This document shows positions 23,092 through 30,099 of a stretch of 64,000 nt of DNA, one piece after another. Positions within the stretch are counted from its first letter, which is position 1. Each line of letters starts with the position of its first letter. The position numbers and the translations under genes were made by a program. The notes beneath the pieces were generated by a model that searched no databases, was not told the origin of the DNA, and saw nothing but the letters and a program-made list of their open reading frames with translations. This stretch comes from Pectobacterium carotovorum (GTDB lineage Bacteria > Pseudomonadota > Gammaproteobacteria > Enterobacterales > Enterobacteriaceae), in NCBI RefSeq assembly GCF_033898505.1, contig NZ_JAXAFK010000001.1, forward strand, positions 372,001-436,000. The letters are read 5' to 3'.

Positions 23092-23234
23092 TTACGCAAA
23101 AAACGACAGACGCCCGGCGATAATGTCGAGTGCGTCTTCTAGTGCCGGAACGGGATCAATATGAATCGCTGGCGCGTCAGTTTCGCCGATGCGTACAGCG
23201 ACATAGTGACCAGAGTCTTCAATGATTGCGTATG
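23092..23234 (-). pseudogene. C-terminal fragment of an unrecognised small protein
   Basis: The reverse strand reads [16 protein letters not shown], then [18 protein letters not shown] and stops at 23092-23094. The frame has no start codon before an upstream stop, and it abuts an IS3 transposase fragment, so the gene was cut there. I do not recognise the family; the acidic, compact sequence fits a small phage protein. Confidence 0.5.
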
Positions 23235-23345
23235 AGTTGATAGGTCAACATTCATGGCATTGGCTGAGTCAATAACACTGTAGTTTGGGTCGAGAATCAA
23301 CTGAGCAGATTCACGCTTAAATTAGGGACTGAAACGTTTTCTCAT
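23235..23345 (-). pseudogene. IS3-family transposase OrfA, N-terminal fragment
   Basis: 37 codons starting MRKRFSP, an in-frame TAA at codon 8, then [20 protein letters not shown] and AMNVDLST, where similarity to IS3-group OrfA helix-turn-helix proteins ends. In such proteins codon 8 is normally Glu, so a single G-to-T change (GAA to TAA) explains the stop. No matching inverted terminal repeats were found. It is a dead remnant left in the prophage. Confidence 0.65.
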
Positions 23346-23360
23346 TGTGTCACCAGTGTT

Positions 23361-23390
23361 GTTATGAGGTGAAGGATATCACCTCATAAC
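23361..23390. other. Perfect 12-base inverted repeat
   Basis: GTTATGAGGTGA and TCACCTCATAAC separated by six bases (AGGATA). There is no T-run after it on the plus strand, so it is not a classic terminator. It lies between the IS3 fragment and the cargo operon. The rest of the 23391-23573 stretch is AT-rich and must contain the promoter of the cargo operon. Confidence 0.6.
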
Positions 23391-23573
23391 AGGTAGCCAA
23401 ATTCATTAAACCACTACATTACGGCTCATTAAAACCTCTCTTTTTTACATCGTTTTTTCTCAATATCCCGTGACAACCACCAGTTAACTGTTAGAATCAT
23501 CTATCATGATTCACGGTTGTGAATTGCTATAAAAAAATAAAAAACCATTAATTTCAAAGAGTAAAATTATAAA

Positions 23574-24341
23574 ATGCAGGCTCAGCCCAAGACCAAGCAC
23601 GAAGAGCTGCTCAATACGCTACTATCCTATATAGATTCAAACACTCTGTTGGATGAGTCTCTTGCCTCTGATATTCAGAGAGATATCAGAGCACTACCTG
23701 AGACTTCGCGCTCTTACTTAACAGCGTGGCTCATGGTTGCACTCGGTAAACACGATGATGCAGTTGAGTGGTTCAAAGATGCCATGGTAACTTCGGGTGA
23801 AAATGCTTCAATTGTCGCTGGGAATTATGTGGGATACCTAAGTTGCTCTGCTCATAATCTCTTTCACAGAGAAGAAGTGTTTCGTTTATCCGAGATTTAC
23901 TTCACTCAACGAATTAGAAAAATGGCTAGAAACGCTGCGTTTTGCATTGGTAGCGAAAGACTTGTAAAACGATACACAGTCATGCTCAAAGCATTACTTG
24001 ATGGTGATGAGCGTGAAAAAATTGAGCGGGAGGGGGCTGAAATGGTGAATACTATTCTAGAATTCAAACAGGCCACAAAGCTTACTACGTCTGAGATTCA
24101 ACACCTGTGCGATGCTGCAGAAAAAATTGCGAATGACAACGGCATAAATTGTGTTGGCGTCGAGTACTTCCTCACTGGAGGTTATGACAACGCTTTAATT
24201 CTCTTCGCCGCGACTAAGGACGCCGACACTCTAACTACTCTGAACCTTGAGTTAATTAGTTTACTCGCTGATGATGCTTACATTGACCGCCCATTCACAT
24301 CGTGGTTTAAAAGTTCAGAGCAAGAAGGACTTGAGCTATGA
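23574..24341 (+). CDS. Unknown helical protein, first gene of prophage cargo pair
   Basis: 255 residues, not recognised. Composition is strongly helical and soluble, with TPR-like segments (SRSYLTAWLMVALGKHDDAV, WFKDAMVTSGENASIVAGNY) and no signal peptide or membrane helix. It overlaps the next gene by four bases (ATGA), so the two are translationally coupled and probably act together. Sited in the cargo position of a prophage, after the tail genes and before an SOS gene, where phages often carry defence, toxin-antitoxin or exclusion genes. Function is not known; a role alongside the HEPN-like partner is inference. Confidence 0.75.
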   Translation: MQAQPKTKHEELLNTLLSYIDSNTLLDESLASDIQRDIRALPETSRSYLTAWLMVALGKHDDAVEWFKDAMVTSGENASIVAGNYVGYLSCSAHNLFHREEVFRLSEIYFTQRIRKMARNAAFCIGSERLVKRYTVMLKALLDGDEREKIEREGAEMVNTILEFKQATKLTTSEIQHLCDAAEKIANDNGINCVGVEYFLTGGYDNALILFAATKDADTLTTLNLELISLLADDAYIDRPFTSWFKSSEQEGLEL

Positions 24342-24736
24342 GCGTAGTCGGCCAGGATTTCATTAACTTCGCTGAAAAGTGCCTCGCCGATGGCGATGAG
24401 ATTGGTTTTAGAAATACCGTTGGTCGAGCCTATTATGGCGTCTACCATGAAATTTGCAGCAAGCTTGAACACTGCTATGTACTCACCTCCCATGAGGGAG
24501 TTCGTGAGTATCTTATGAGAGAAGCTCAATGCAAGGCAGAGCCTTTTGATAAATCCGAGCTAAAAAAAATTGGCGCATTCCTACATCATCTTCATGTGCA
24601 GCGTAAATGGGCCGACTATCAACTAACGCGTGACATGGATAAATCTGATGCAGAGGCCGCCTTGAACGTAGCTAAAGAAGCTATGGCTAAAATCAAGGTC
24701 ACGCACGAGACGGTATATCCACCGTCGGCAGAATAA
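24338..24736 (+). CDS. HEPN-domain-like protein, second gene of prophage cargo pair
   Basis: 132 residues with the look of a HEPN domain. An N-terminal helix FINFAEKCLADGDEIGFRNT is followed by RAYYGVYH (R30 to H37, an R-x6-H spacing), a motif shared with many HEPN proteins, then LKKIGAFLHHLHVQRKWADY. HEPN proteins are often RNases or their inactive relatives in toxin-antitoxin, CRISPR and abortive infection systems. Whether R30 and H37 form an RNase site here is not shown. It is coupled to the upstream gene by a four-base overlap and followed by a strong terminator. Confidence 0.65.
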   Translation: MSVVGQDFINFAEKCLADGDEIGFRNTVGRAYYGVYHEICSKLEHCYVLTSHEGVREYLMREAQCKAEPFDKSELKKIGAFLHHLHVQRKWADYQLTRDMDKSDAEAALNVAKEAMAKIKVTHETVYPPSAE

Positions 24737-24751
24737 TTCAAATCTTACTAG

Positions 24752-24769
24752 AACCCGCCACGGCGGGTT
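24752..24769 (+). terminator. Terminator of the prophage cargo pair
   Basis: AACCCGCC / GGCGGGTT with a two-base loop followed by TTTTA, 15 bases after the HEPN-like gene stop. Confidence 0.9.
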
Positions 24770-24885
24770 TTTACTGCCCGGAGAAAAACGCAGATCGTCG
24801 TTCCGTGATAATTAATAATTTCCATGATTTCACTATACCGATTGAGATAGAACAATCAGCCTATCATGTGAATTTTTCCGTGTAA

Positions 24886-25140
24886 TTAGTCGATCAACCA
24901 ATCATTGGACTCATCGAACATTTCTTCCACGACGCGAGCAATGATCGCTTTATCAGATTTGCTTGCGTCGGTATTGATGCCGTTCGCCTGCATCGCTTTT
25001 GCTTTCACTGCGGCATCTGGAAAGACTCTGTGAACTCGCTTTGTTAGCTCGCCTTCAATTAGTGAGTGAGCATTGCGGATACTGGAAACGTTGCGCTTAT
25101 CGTAGACTAGTTCAACAAACATTGCGGGATACCTCTTCAT
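24886..25140 (-). CDS. DinI-like prophage protein
   Basis: 84 residues matching the DinI-like family found in prophages: MFVELVYDKRN near the start, ELTKRVHRVFPDA, then QANGINTDASKSDKA and the acidic C-terminus EEMFDESNDWLID. DinI modulates RecA filaments and so tunes the SOS response; phage versions can affect prophage induction. ATG 25140 gives MKRYPAMFVEL; the internal Met 7 is where typical family members start. A LexA box lies five bases upstream of the ATG. Confidence 0.9.
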   Translation of the reverse strand: MKRYPAMFVELVYDKRNVSSIRNAHSLIEGELTKRVHRVFPDAAVKAKAMQANGINTDASKSDKAIIARVVEEMFDESNDWLID

Positions 25141-25144
25141 AAAT

Positions 25145-25164
25145 AACTGTGTTTATATACAGTA
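25145..25164 (-). promoter_or_regulatory. LexA (SOS) box of the dinI-like gene
   Basis: CTGTGTTTATATACAG on the plus strand, that is CTG-N10-CAG on either strand with an AT-rich centre, matching the SOS consensus. It sits just before the dinI-like start codon. Confidence 0.88.
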
Positions 25165-25320
25165 ATTCATTGCAGGGATGCTGAAAAGGGGTTCTGCAAA
25201 ACTATTTTTTATTACATGGATATCAATAGGTTACAAAATCGAATGTTATCTATTTTTTTGTGATTAAAATAGGCGGTAACGTATTATATAACAATGGGTT
25301 ACATAATTAGTTTCCGCCTA
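25165..25320. other. AT-rich right arm of the prophage remnant
   Basis: No gene. It holds one CTGCAAAAC copy (25194-25202) and two GGTTACA copies (near 25230 and 25300), plausible integrase arm-type or accessory sites next to the right attachment site. Confidence 0.45.
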
Positions 25321-25398
25321 CTGAAGCAGTATATCGAGAAGCACTCTCCGCTGGATGCGGAAGCCTACGCGCCGAAAGGTGAGATTGTTTATAAGTAA
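25321..25398 (+). pseudogene. Displaced 3' end of ushA (right attachment site)
   Basis: Encodes exactly the last 25 residues of UshA (LKQYIEKHSPLD, then AEAYAPKGEIVYK) and its stop. It differs from the ushA end at 20587-20664 at seven bases, all in third positions and all silent. An 18-base tandem duplication (ATTGTTTATAAGTAACAA at 25384-25401 and 25402-25419) follows. Third positions here are G/C-rich, like neighbouring core genes, so this copy is probably the original chromosomal end and the one now joined to ushA was supplied by the phage. Confidence 0.88.
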
Positions 25399-25425
25399 CA
25401 AATTGTTTATAAGTAACAAATAGTG

Positions 25426-25466
25426 ATGGCGGTTTTTGTCTCTTTACTGATGACTGAAACCGCCAT
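25426..25466 (+). terminator. Original ushA terminator, right copy
   Basis: ATGGCGGTTT / AAACCGCCAT followed by TTTTTTC. It matches the terminator after ushA at 20678 in sequence but has the better stem, supporting the idea that this is the native downstream sequence of ushA. Confidence 0.85.
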
Positions 25467-25573
25467 TTTTTCTGTGCGAGCGCTTAGAGGCGGTGCTGCA
25501 TGTAAGCCGCACATGACAAAAATGAATTGAATCTAATTTTCTGATTTAATTGATTAAATAATCTTACGTTTAG

Positions 25574-25640
25574 TAAAGTGCTTTAAAATAACAGACCAGC
25601 CAAATACGCGATACTCCTGATGCACCCTCACTAACGGAGT
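25574..25640 (+). promoter_or_regulatory. Conserved 5' element of fibre-array gene 1
   Basis: Palindrome TAAAGTGCTTTA (25574-25585) followed by AAATAAC, then ACTCC (25613-25617) and GGAGT (25636-25640). The GGAG is the ribosome-binding site and can pair with ACTCC. All four array genes share this layout with the palindrome ending 65-66 bases before the ATG. The 25467-25573 stretch before it is AT-rich with no gene. Confidence 0.6.
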
Positions 25641-25650
25641 AGTCGGTACT

Positions 25651-27696
25651 ATGAAAAACGTAAATATTGAAATCAACGTCTGTGGCAGCACGGGAAAATC
25701 AACATGTGCTGTTAATCCCCCAATTCAGATCAATCCTCACACCTGCTGTCATGTGGATACGGATAATCAGTGCGAGCCGCAACCTGGTGTGTCCGGGGTT
25801 TCTTCTGTATTCGGGCGCACCGGTGTCGTGATCGCACAAACCGGTGACTATACGGCCGATCAGATTACCGAAACTGCCACCAGAACCTTTGCCACGCCGG
25901 ATGAAAAAGCGGTCTGGAATGCAAAGCAGGATGCATTAATCTCTGGCACCACTATCCGCACGCTCTTTGGGCAATCACTGCTGGGCAGCGGCGATGTCTC
26001 ACCAACGCTGGCACAAATGGGGGCTGCGGCTGTCGGGCATACCCATACCACAGCGGAAATCACCGACTACACGCAAAAAACGAAGCAGCTCATCCGTTCC
26101 TCGCTGGAAGCGGGGGCGGGCGTGACGCTGAGTTATAACCCGGTGAATGAGAAAACCATTATCAGCGCGACGGGTGGTTCGGGTTCGGGTACGGGCGGTT
26201 CAGGTTCGGGTACGGGCGGTTCAGGTTATATCGTTGCCGATCGTCAGGGCGCAACGGCGGGGCAAAATCATGCGTTCAGCATTAGCCCACAAAATACGTT
26301 TAATCTCGCGGCGTATGCGCTGAAAGAAGTCGCAGGCGCGGCGAATCAGACTTATGTGGTGGATGATTTCGGCGTGTCTAGCGAAGAGAACTACAACGTA
26401 ACTCATGCTGCTGTGTTTGATAACACATTACGTCCCTATGTCGGAAAGCTATATAACTTGGCGAAATCCGGTAATTTTTATTCGTCACCAATCAAATCAG
26501 ACGGTGAAAGCATTGAAATTGATGCTGTTAATAAAACGCTGATTCCTGTGATGACAGCAAATAATAGTTCAGTTGGCTACACGGTTGACGCATCGTCCGA
26601 GTATTCAACGCAATACGCGGCGTGGACAGCATTCAACGGAACGTTAAATCGATACTGGGCATCCAAAACGGTACCAACAGTGGCTAACCCACATTGGTTG
26701 CGTATTACTATGACGGTTCCTGTATTGATTGATACATACAGAATAACAAACGAAAACCTGAATCCTGGGCCACTCAGCCCGAAATCGTGGATGTTTCAGG
26801 GGAGTAATGATGGTACAACGTGGAATACGTTACATACGGTATCTAATGATACTCGTGATGGGAGGGGGGCGGTTCGAGAATATACGTTCACCAATGACAC
26901 GCCGTATTCATCATTCCGTATTTTAATAACCGAGCACAATGCTGGCCCGCATGTCCAAATAGGGGAGCTTGAAATATTCCGCAGAGAGCGACTATTGATT
27001 AACGGCAGTGATGGAAAATGGTATTCAGCGAACAATGGGATATTAACATCGATCCCTGCGCCATCTGTGGCGGAAGATTTTTATGAGACTGGTTTTTTGT
27101 CATCTGGCGTAATCCCCGAATCCTCTTTGTCAGGAATACAGCCAGTAACGATTTTTTCATCAAAAAATATTGATGCAAAAGTGCTATATACACCGCATCC
27201 TCAAATTGCCATACAGAAAACCCTGGCGAGCGCGGCGTTATGGTCACAAATCAACTCCGCAGTGCTGACAGCTACGCAGACGGGAAATGGTAAAGTGCGT
27301 GTCGCTGTCACGCGGGACTTAGTGAACTGGCATGTGTGGCGGAGCGGGGCGTGGGTTGATGTGGGGGCACTGTCAGCAGATACGGCGGGCGCAACGAAAC
27401 TGATCGCCGACGGTATGACGCCTGCTGAGTTTGGCGCTATTACGGCGGCACAGTGGACACAGCTGTTTTCATCCAATAACGGGGTGCCGGATTCGCTTGC
27501 CTTTGCCTTCGCGCTTGATATCACTGATCCGGTAACAGATGTTGCGACCATTGACCGACTGGTGCTGAACGTTAATGACGTGCCCAGTTGGAAAGTACAG
27601 TCTCCTGCGGAAGTGGAGATCCGCTGGCGCACCGATAGCGTGACATTCCGCACTGCGACGGCAGGTAATTACAAACTGGCGTACCAGATGCCGTAA
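25651..27696 (+). CDS. Fibre-like F5/8 type C (discoidin) protein, array copy 1
   Basis: 681 residues, first of four tandem paralogues. Residues 1-45 have a cysteine-bearing head (NVCGSTGKSTC, then NPHTCCH). Residues 46-170 are phage-fibre-like (SSVFGRTGVV, GDYTADQITE, VGHTHTTAEI). A Gly/Ser/Thr linker lies at about 174-192, longest of the four copies. Residues about 300-445 fit a discoidin domain (WTAFNG, HWLRITM, SWMFQGSNDGTTWNTLHTV, IGELEIF). Residues 531-681 are a conserved C-terminal domain (TATQTGNGKVRVAVTRD, then EIRWRTDSVTFRTATAGNYK). No signal peptide or membrane helix. Probably a carbohydrate-binding fibre or adhesin; display route unknown. Confidence 0.8.
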   Translation: MKNVNIEINVCGSTGKSTCAVNPPIQINPHTCCHVDTDNQCEPQPGVSGVSSVFGRTGVVIAQTGDYTADQITETATRTFATPDEKAVWNAKQDALISGTTIRTLFGQSLLGSGDVSPTLAQMGAAAVGHTHTTAEITDYTQKTKQLIRSSLEAGAGVTLSYNPVNEKTIISATGGSGSGTGGSGSGTGGSGYIVADRQGATAGQNHAFSISPQNTFNLAAYALKEVAGAANQTYVVDDFGVSSEENYNVTHAAVFDNTLRPYVGKLYNLAKSGNFYSSPIKSDGESIEIDAVNKTLIPVMTANNSSVGYTVDASSEYSTQYAAWTAFNGTLNRYWASKTVPTVANPHWLRITMTVPVLIDTYRITNENLNPGPLSPKSWMFQGSNDGTTWNTLHTVSNDTRDGRGAVREYTFTNDTPYSSFRILITEHNAGPHVQIGELEIFRRERLLINGSDGKWYSANNGILTSIPAPSVAEDFYETGFLSSGVIPESSLSGIQPVTIFSSKNIDAKVLYTPHPQIAIQKTLASAALWSQINSAVLTATQTGNGKVRVAVTRDLVNWHVWRSGAWVDVGALSADTAGATKLIADGMTPAEFGAITAAQWTQLFSSNNGVPDSLAFAFALDITDPVTDVATIDRLVLNVNDVPSWKVQSPAEVEIRWRTDSVTFRTATAGNYKLAYQMP

Positions 27697-27724
27697 TTTG
27701 TCTCCTGATTTCTCTATTCTATTG

Positions 27725-27748
27725 GCCGTGTACATCGCGGCTTTTTTT
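27725..27748 (+). terminator. Terminator of array gene 1
   Basis: GCCGTG / CGCGGC around TACAT (one G-T pair and one mismatch) followed by seven Ts. It is a near copy of the terminator after array gene 2. Confidence 0.8.
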
Positions 27749-27799
27749 ATTCTGGCTTTTATAGAAAAAGAAATTATAGAAAAGGAAACTGTAGATTAG

Positions 27800-27865
27800 T
27801 AAAGCGCTTTAAAATAATACCCCGGTCAAATAAGTGATACTCCCTGTGCCTTTTATTAACGGAGT
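27800..27865 (+). promoter_or_regulatory. Conserved 5' element of fibre-array gene 2
   Basis: Palindrome TAAAGCGCTTTA (27800-27811, fully self-complementary), then AAATAATACC, ACTCC (27839-27843) and the ribosome-binding GGAGT (27861-27865), 17 bases apart. Nearly identical to the element of gene 3. Confidence 0.6.
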
Positions 27866-27875
27866 CATCAACACC

Positions 27876-29921
27876 ATGAAAGACATTAATATTGAAATCA
27901 ATGTTTGTGACAGTACAGGCAAAGCAACATGTACCGTTCATCCCCCTATTCAGGTTAATCCCCATACCTGCTGCCATTCAGATCATGGCGGCGATCAAGA
28001 ACCCGGCGTCTCCGGCGTTGCCTCCGTATTCGGACGGACTGGCGTGGTCACTGCACAAGTCGGCGACTATACGGCCGATCAGATTACTGAAACCGCCACC
28101 AGAAAATTTGCCACACCGGATGAAAAGGCGGCCTGGAATGCAAAGCAGGATGCATTAATCTCTGGCACCACTATCCGTACGCTCTTTGGCCAATCGCTGT
28201 TGGGCAGCGGTGATGTTTCGCCGACGCCAGCGCAACTCGGGGCTGCGGCTGTCGGGCATACTCACACCACCGCGGAAATCACTGACTACACACAAAAAAC
28301 GAAGCAGCTTATCCATTCCTCGCTGGAAGCCGGGGCGGGCGTGACGCTGAGCTATAACCCTGTGGATGAGAAAACCATTATCAGCGCGGTGGGTGGTTCG
28401 GGCACAGGCGGTTCTGGCTATATTGTTGCCGATCGTCAGGGTGCAACAGCGGGACAAAATCATGCATTCAGCATTAGCCCACAAAGTACGTTTAATCTCG
28501 CAGCATACGCGCTGAAAGAAGTCGCAGGCGCGGTGAATCAGACTTATGTGGTGGATGATTTCAATGCGTCGAGTGAGCCTAATTACAACGCGACGAGTGC
28601 GGTTATTTTTGACGGTATGGCTAGTCTTTATACTGGTTCAAACTATCAGTTCATCCCTGACGGGGATTTTTATTCTGCTGAAATAAAAGCAGATGGAAAA
28701 GAGGTAGACATTTCGTTAATAAATGCATCTTCTTCATCTGTTATTCCTTTAATGACGTCTAATACATTACCTGTAGGTTATACAGCGAGTGCGTCTAATG
28801 AGTCTCTAGGGACCTATAAAGCCTTTATCGCATTCGATGGCTCTAATAATTCAGGCCCTCCGCCTAACTGCTGGGGAACGGATGGCACATGGGTACCTTC
28901 TGTTGCACGTCCTCACTGGCTACAAATTGATTTACCATCGAAAGAAGCCATCGGTGGTTATCAAATTACTAACCGTAGCCAAATGGATATGGGGAATGTG
29001 CGAACATGGAAACTTCAGGGCAGTAATGATAATGGTGTAACATGGAGTGATTTACATTCCGTTACTGATGATATGAATAATGATCCCGGTGCGGTGAGAA
29101 ACTTTACACTCTCACAATCCGCTAGTTACAAAACTTACCGTTTGTTAATTACGGCTATTAACGGTAGTAGCCCATATGTCACTATTTCAGAATTAAAATT
29201 TTTCCCACCGAATGAAAAATTCATCATTAACACTGGTGGGAAAAACTATGGTTTCTTAGGAAGCGTACTGACTGAAATCACTGGTGAGCTGACTGCTGAA
29301 AAAATAAATCTGTTAGGTGTATCAAGTGTTGATTCGTTAAATACGACACTGCCTAATTTAACTACTTCTGTAAAACTGATTTCTGCTCAGCCGATTAGTG
29401 TGCGTACAATATATATCCCATTAGCACAGTCAGTAACTCAGAAATTATTAACATCAGCTGGCTCATGGTCACAGATTAATGCCGCAACGTTAACGGCAAC
29501 GCAGACAGGCAACGGTAAAGTGCGTGTCGCCGTGACGTGGGATTTGGTGAACTGGCATGTCTTGCGGAACGGGGCATGGGTCGATGTTGGTGCGCTGTCA
29601 GCCAATACGGCGGGGGCAACGGCGTTGATTGCAGACGGCATGACACCAGCCGAGCTCGGCGCTGTTACGGCGGCACAGTGGACGCAACTGTTTTCATCCA
29701 ATAACGGCGTGCCGGACTCACTCGCGTTCGCATTTGCGCTTGATATCACCGATCCGGTCACCGACGTAGCGACCATTGATCGACTGGTATTGAACGTCAA
29801 TGATGCTTCCAGCTGGAAAGTGCAGACTCAGGCGGAAGTGGAGATCCGCTGGCGCACTGACAGCGTGACATTCCGCACTGCGACGGCAGGTAATTACAAA
29901 CTGGCGTATCAGGTGCCGTAA
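27876..29921 (+). CDS. Fibre-like F5/8 type C (discoidin) protein, array copy 2
   Basis: 681 residues with the same plan as copy 1: cysteine-bearing head (NVCDSTGKATC), fibre-like N-terminus, a short GGSGTGGSG linker, divergent middle and conserved C-terminus. The middle fits a discoidin domain (KAFIAFDGS, PHWLQIDLP, GGYQITNR, WKLQGSNDNGVTWSDLHSV, YRLLITAINGSSPYVTISEL). It differs from copy 1 almost throughout residues 245-530. The frame is open from a GTG at 27834, but ATG 27876 aligns with copy 1 and has GGAG upstream. The upstream region and first 700 or so bases are nearly identical to copy 3. Confidence 0.8.
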   Translation: MKDINIEINVCDSTGKATCTVHPPIQVNPHTCCHSDHGGDQEPGVSGVASVFGRTGVVTAQVGDYTADQITETATRKFATPDEKAAWNAKQDALISGTTIRTLFGQSLLGSGDVSPTPAQLGAAAVGHTHTTAEITDYTQKTKQLIHSSLEAGAGVTLSYNPVDEKTIISAVGGSGTGGSGYIVADRQGATAGQNHAFSISPQSTFNLAAYALKEVAGAVNQTYVVDDFNASSEPNYNATSAVIFDGMASLYTGSNYQFIPDGDFYSAEIKADGKEVDISLINASSSSVIPLMTSNTLPVGYTASASNESLGTYKAFIAFDGSNNSGPPPNCWGTDGTWVPSVARPHWLQIDLPSKEAIGGYQITNRSQMDMGNVRTWKLQGSNDNGVTWSDLHSVTDDMNNDPGAVRNFTLSQSASYKTYRLLITAINGSSPYVTISELKFFPPNEKFIINTGGKNYGFLGSVLTEITGELTAEKINLLGVSSVDSLNTTLPNLTTSVKLISAQPISVRTIYIPLAQSVTQKLLTSAGSWSQINAATLTATQTGNGKVRVAVTWDLVNWHVLRNGAWVDVGALSANTAGATALIADGMTPAELGAVTAAQWTQLFSSNNGVPDSLAFAFALDITDPVTDVATIDRLVLNVNDASSWKVQTQAEVEIRWRTDSVTFRTATAGNYKLAYQVP

Positions 29922-29948
29922 TTTGTCTCCTGATTCTCTATTCTATTG

Positions 29949-29972
29949 GCCGCGTATATCGCGGCTTTTTTT
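29949..29972 (+). terminator. Terminator of array gene 2
   Basis: GCCGCG / CGCGGC around TATAT followed by seven Ts. Confidence 0.88.
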
Positions 29973-30023
29973 ATTCTGGCTTTTATAGAAAAAGAAATTA
30001 TAGAAAAGGAAACCGTAGATTAG

Positions 30024-30089
30024 TAAAGTGCTTTAAAATAATACCCCGGTCAAATAAGTGATACTCCCTGTGCCTTTTATTAACGGAGT
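30024..30089 (+). promoter_or_regulatory. Conserved 5' element of fibre-array gene 3
   Basis: Palindrome TAAAGTGCTTTA (30024-30035), ACTCC (30063-30067) and the ribosome-binding GGAGT (30085-30089), 17 bases apart. The stretch from the gene 2 terminator to this start is almost base-for-base the same as the one before gene 2. Confidence 0.6.
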
Positions 30090-30099
30090 CATCAACACC

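Larger units (their letters stand above)
20665..25320. mobile_element. Prophage remnant integrated in the 3' end of ushA
   Basis: About 4.7 kb bounded on the left by ushA and on the right by a second ushA 3' end. Contents in order: integrase C-terminus (minus), baseplate-protein C-terminus, tail fibre with a frameshift, tail fibre assembly gene, IS3 fragment, two-gene cargo operon, DinI-like gene with LexA box, AT-rich arm. Nearly all structural, replication and lysis genes are gone. Copies of CTGCAAAAC near both edges (three at 20737-20769, one at 25194) may be integrase arm-type sites. Confidence 0.85.

Noticed and set aside
25574..25620. Possible flagellar sigma-28 promoter (TAAAG...GATA) before the array genes
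   Set aside because: Spacing between the two boxes is far longer than the 15 bases required.
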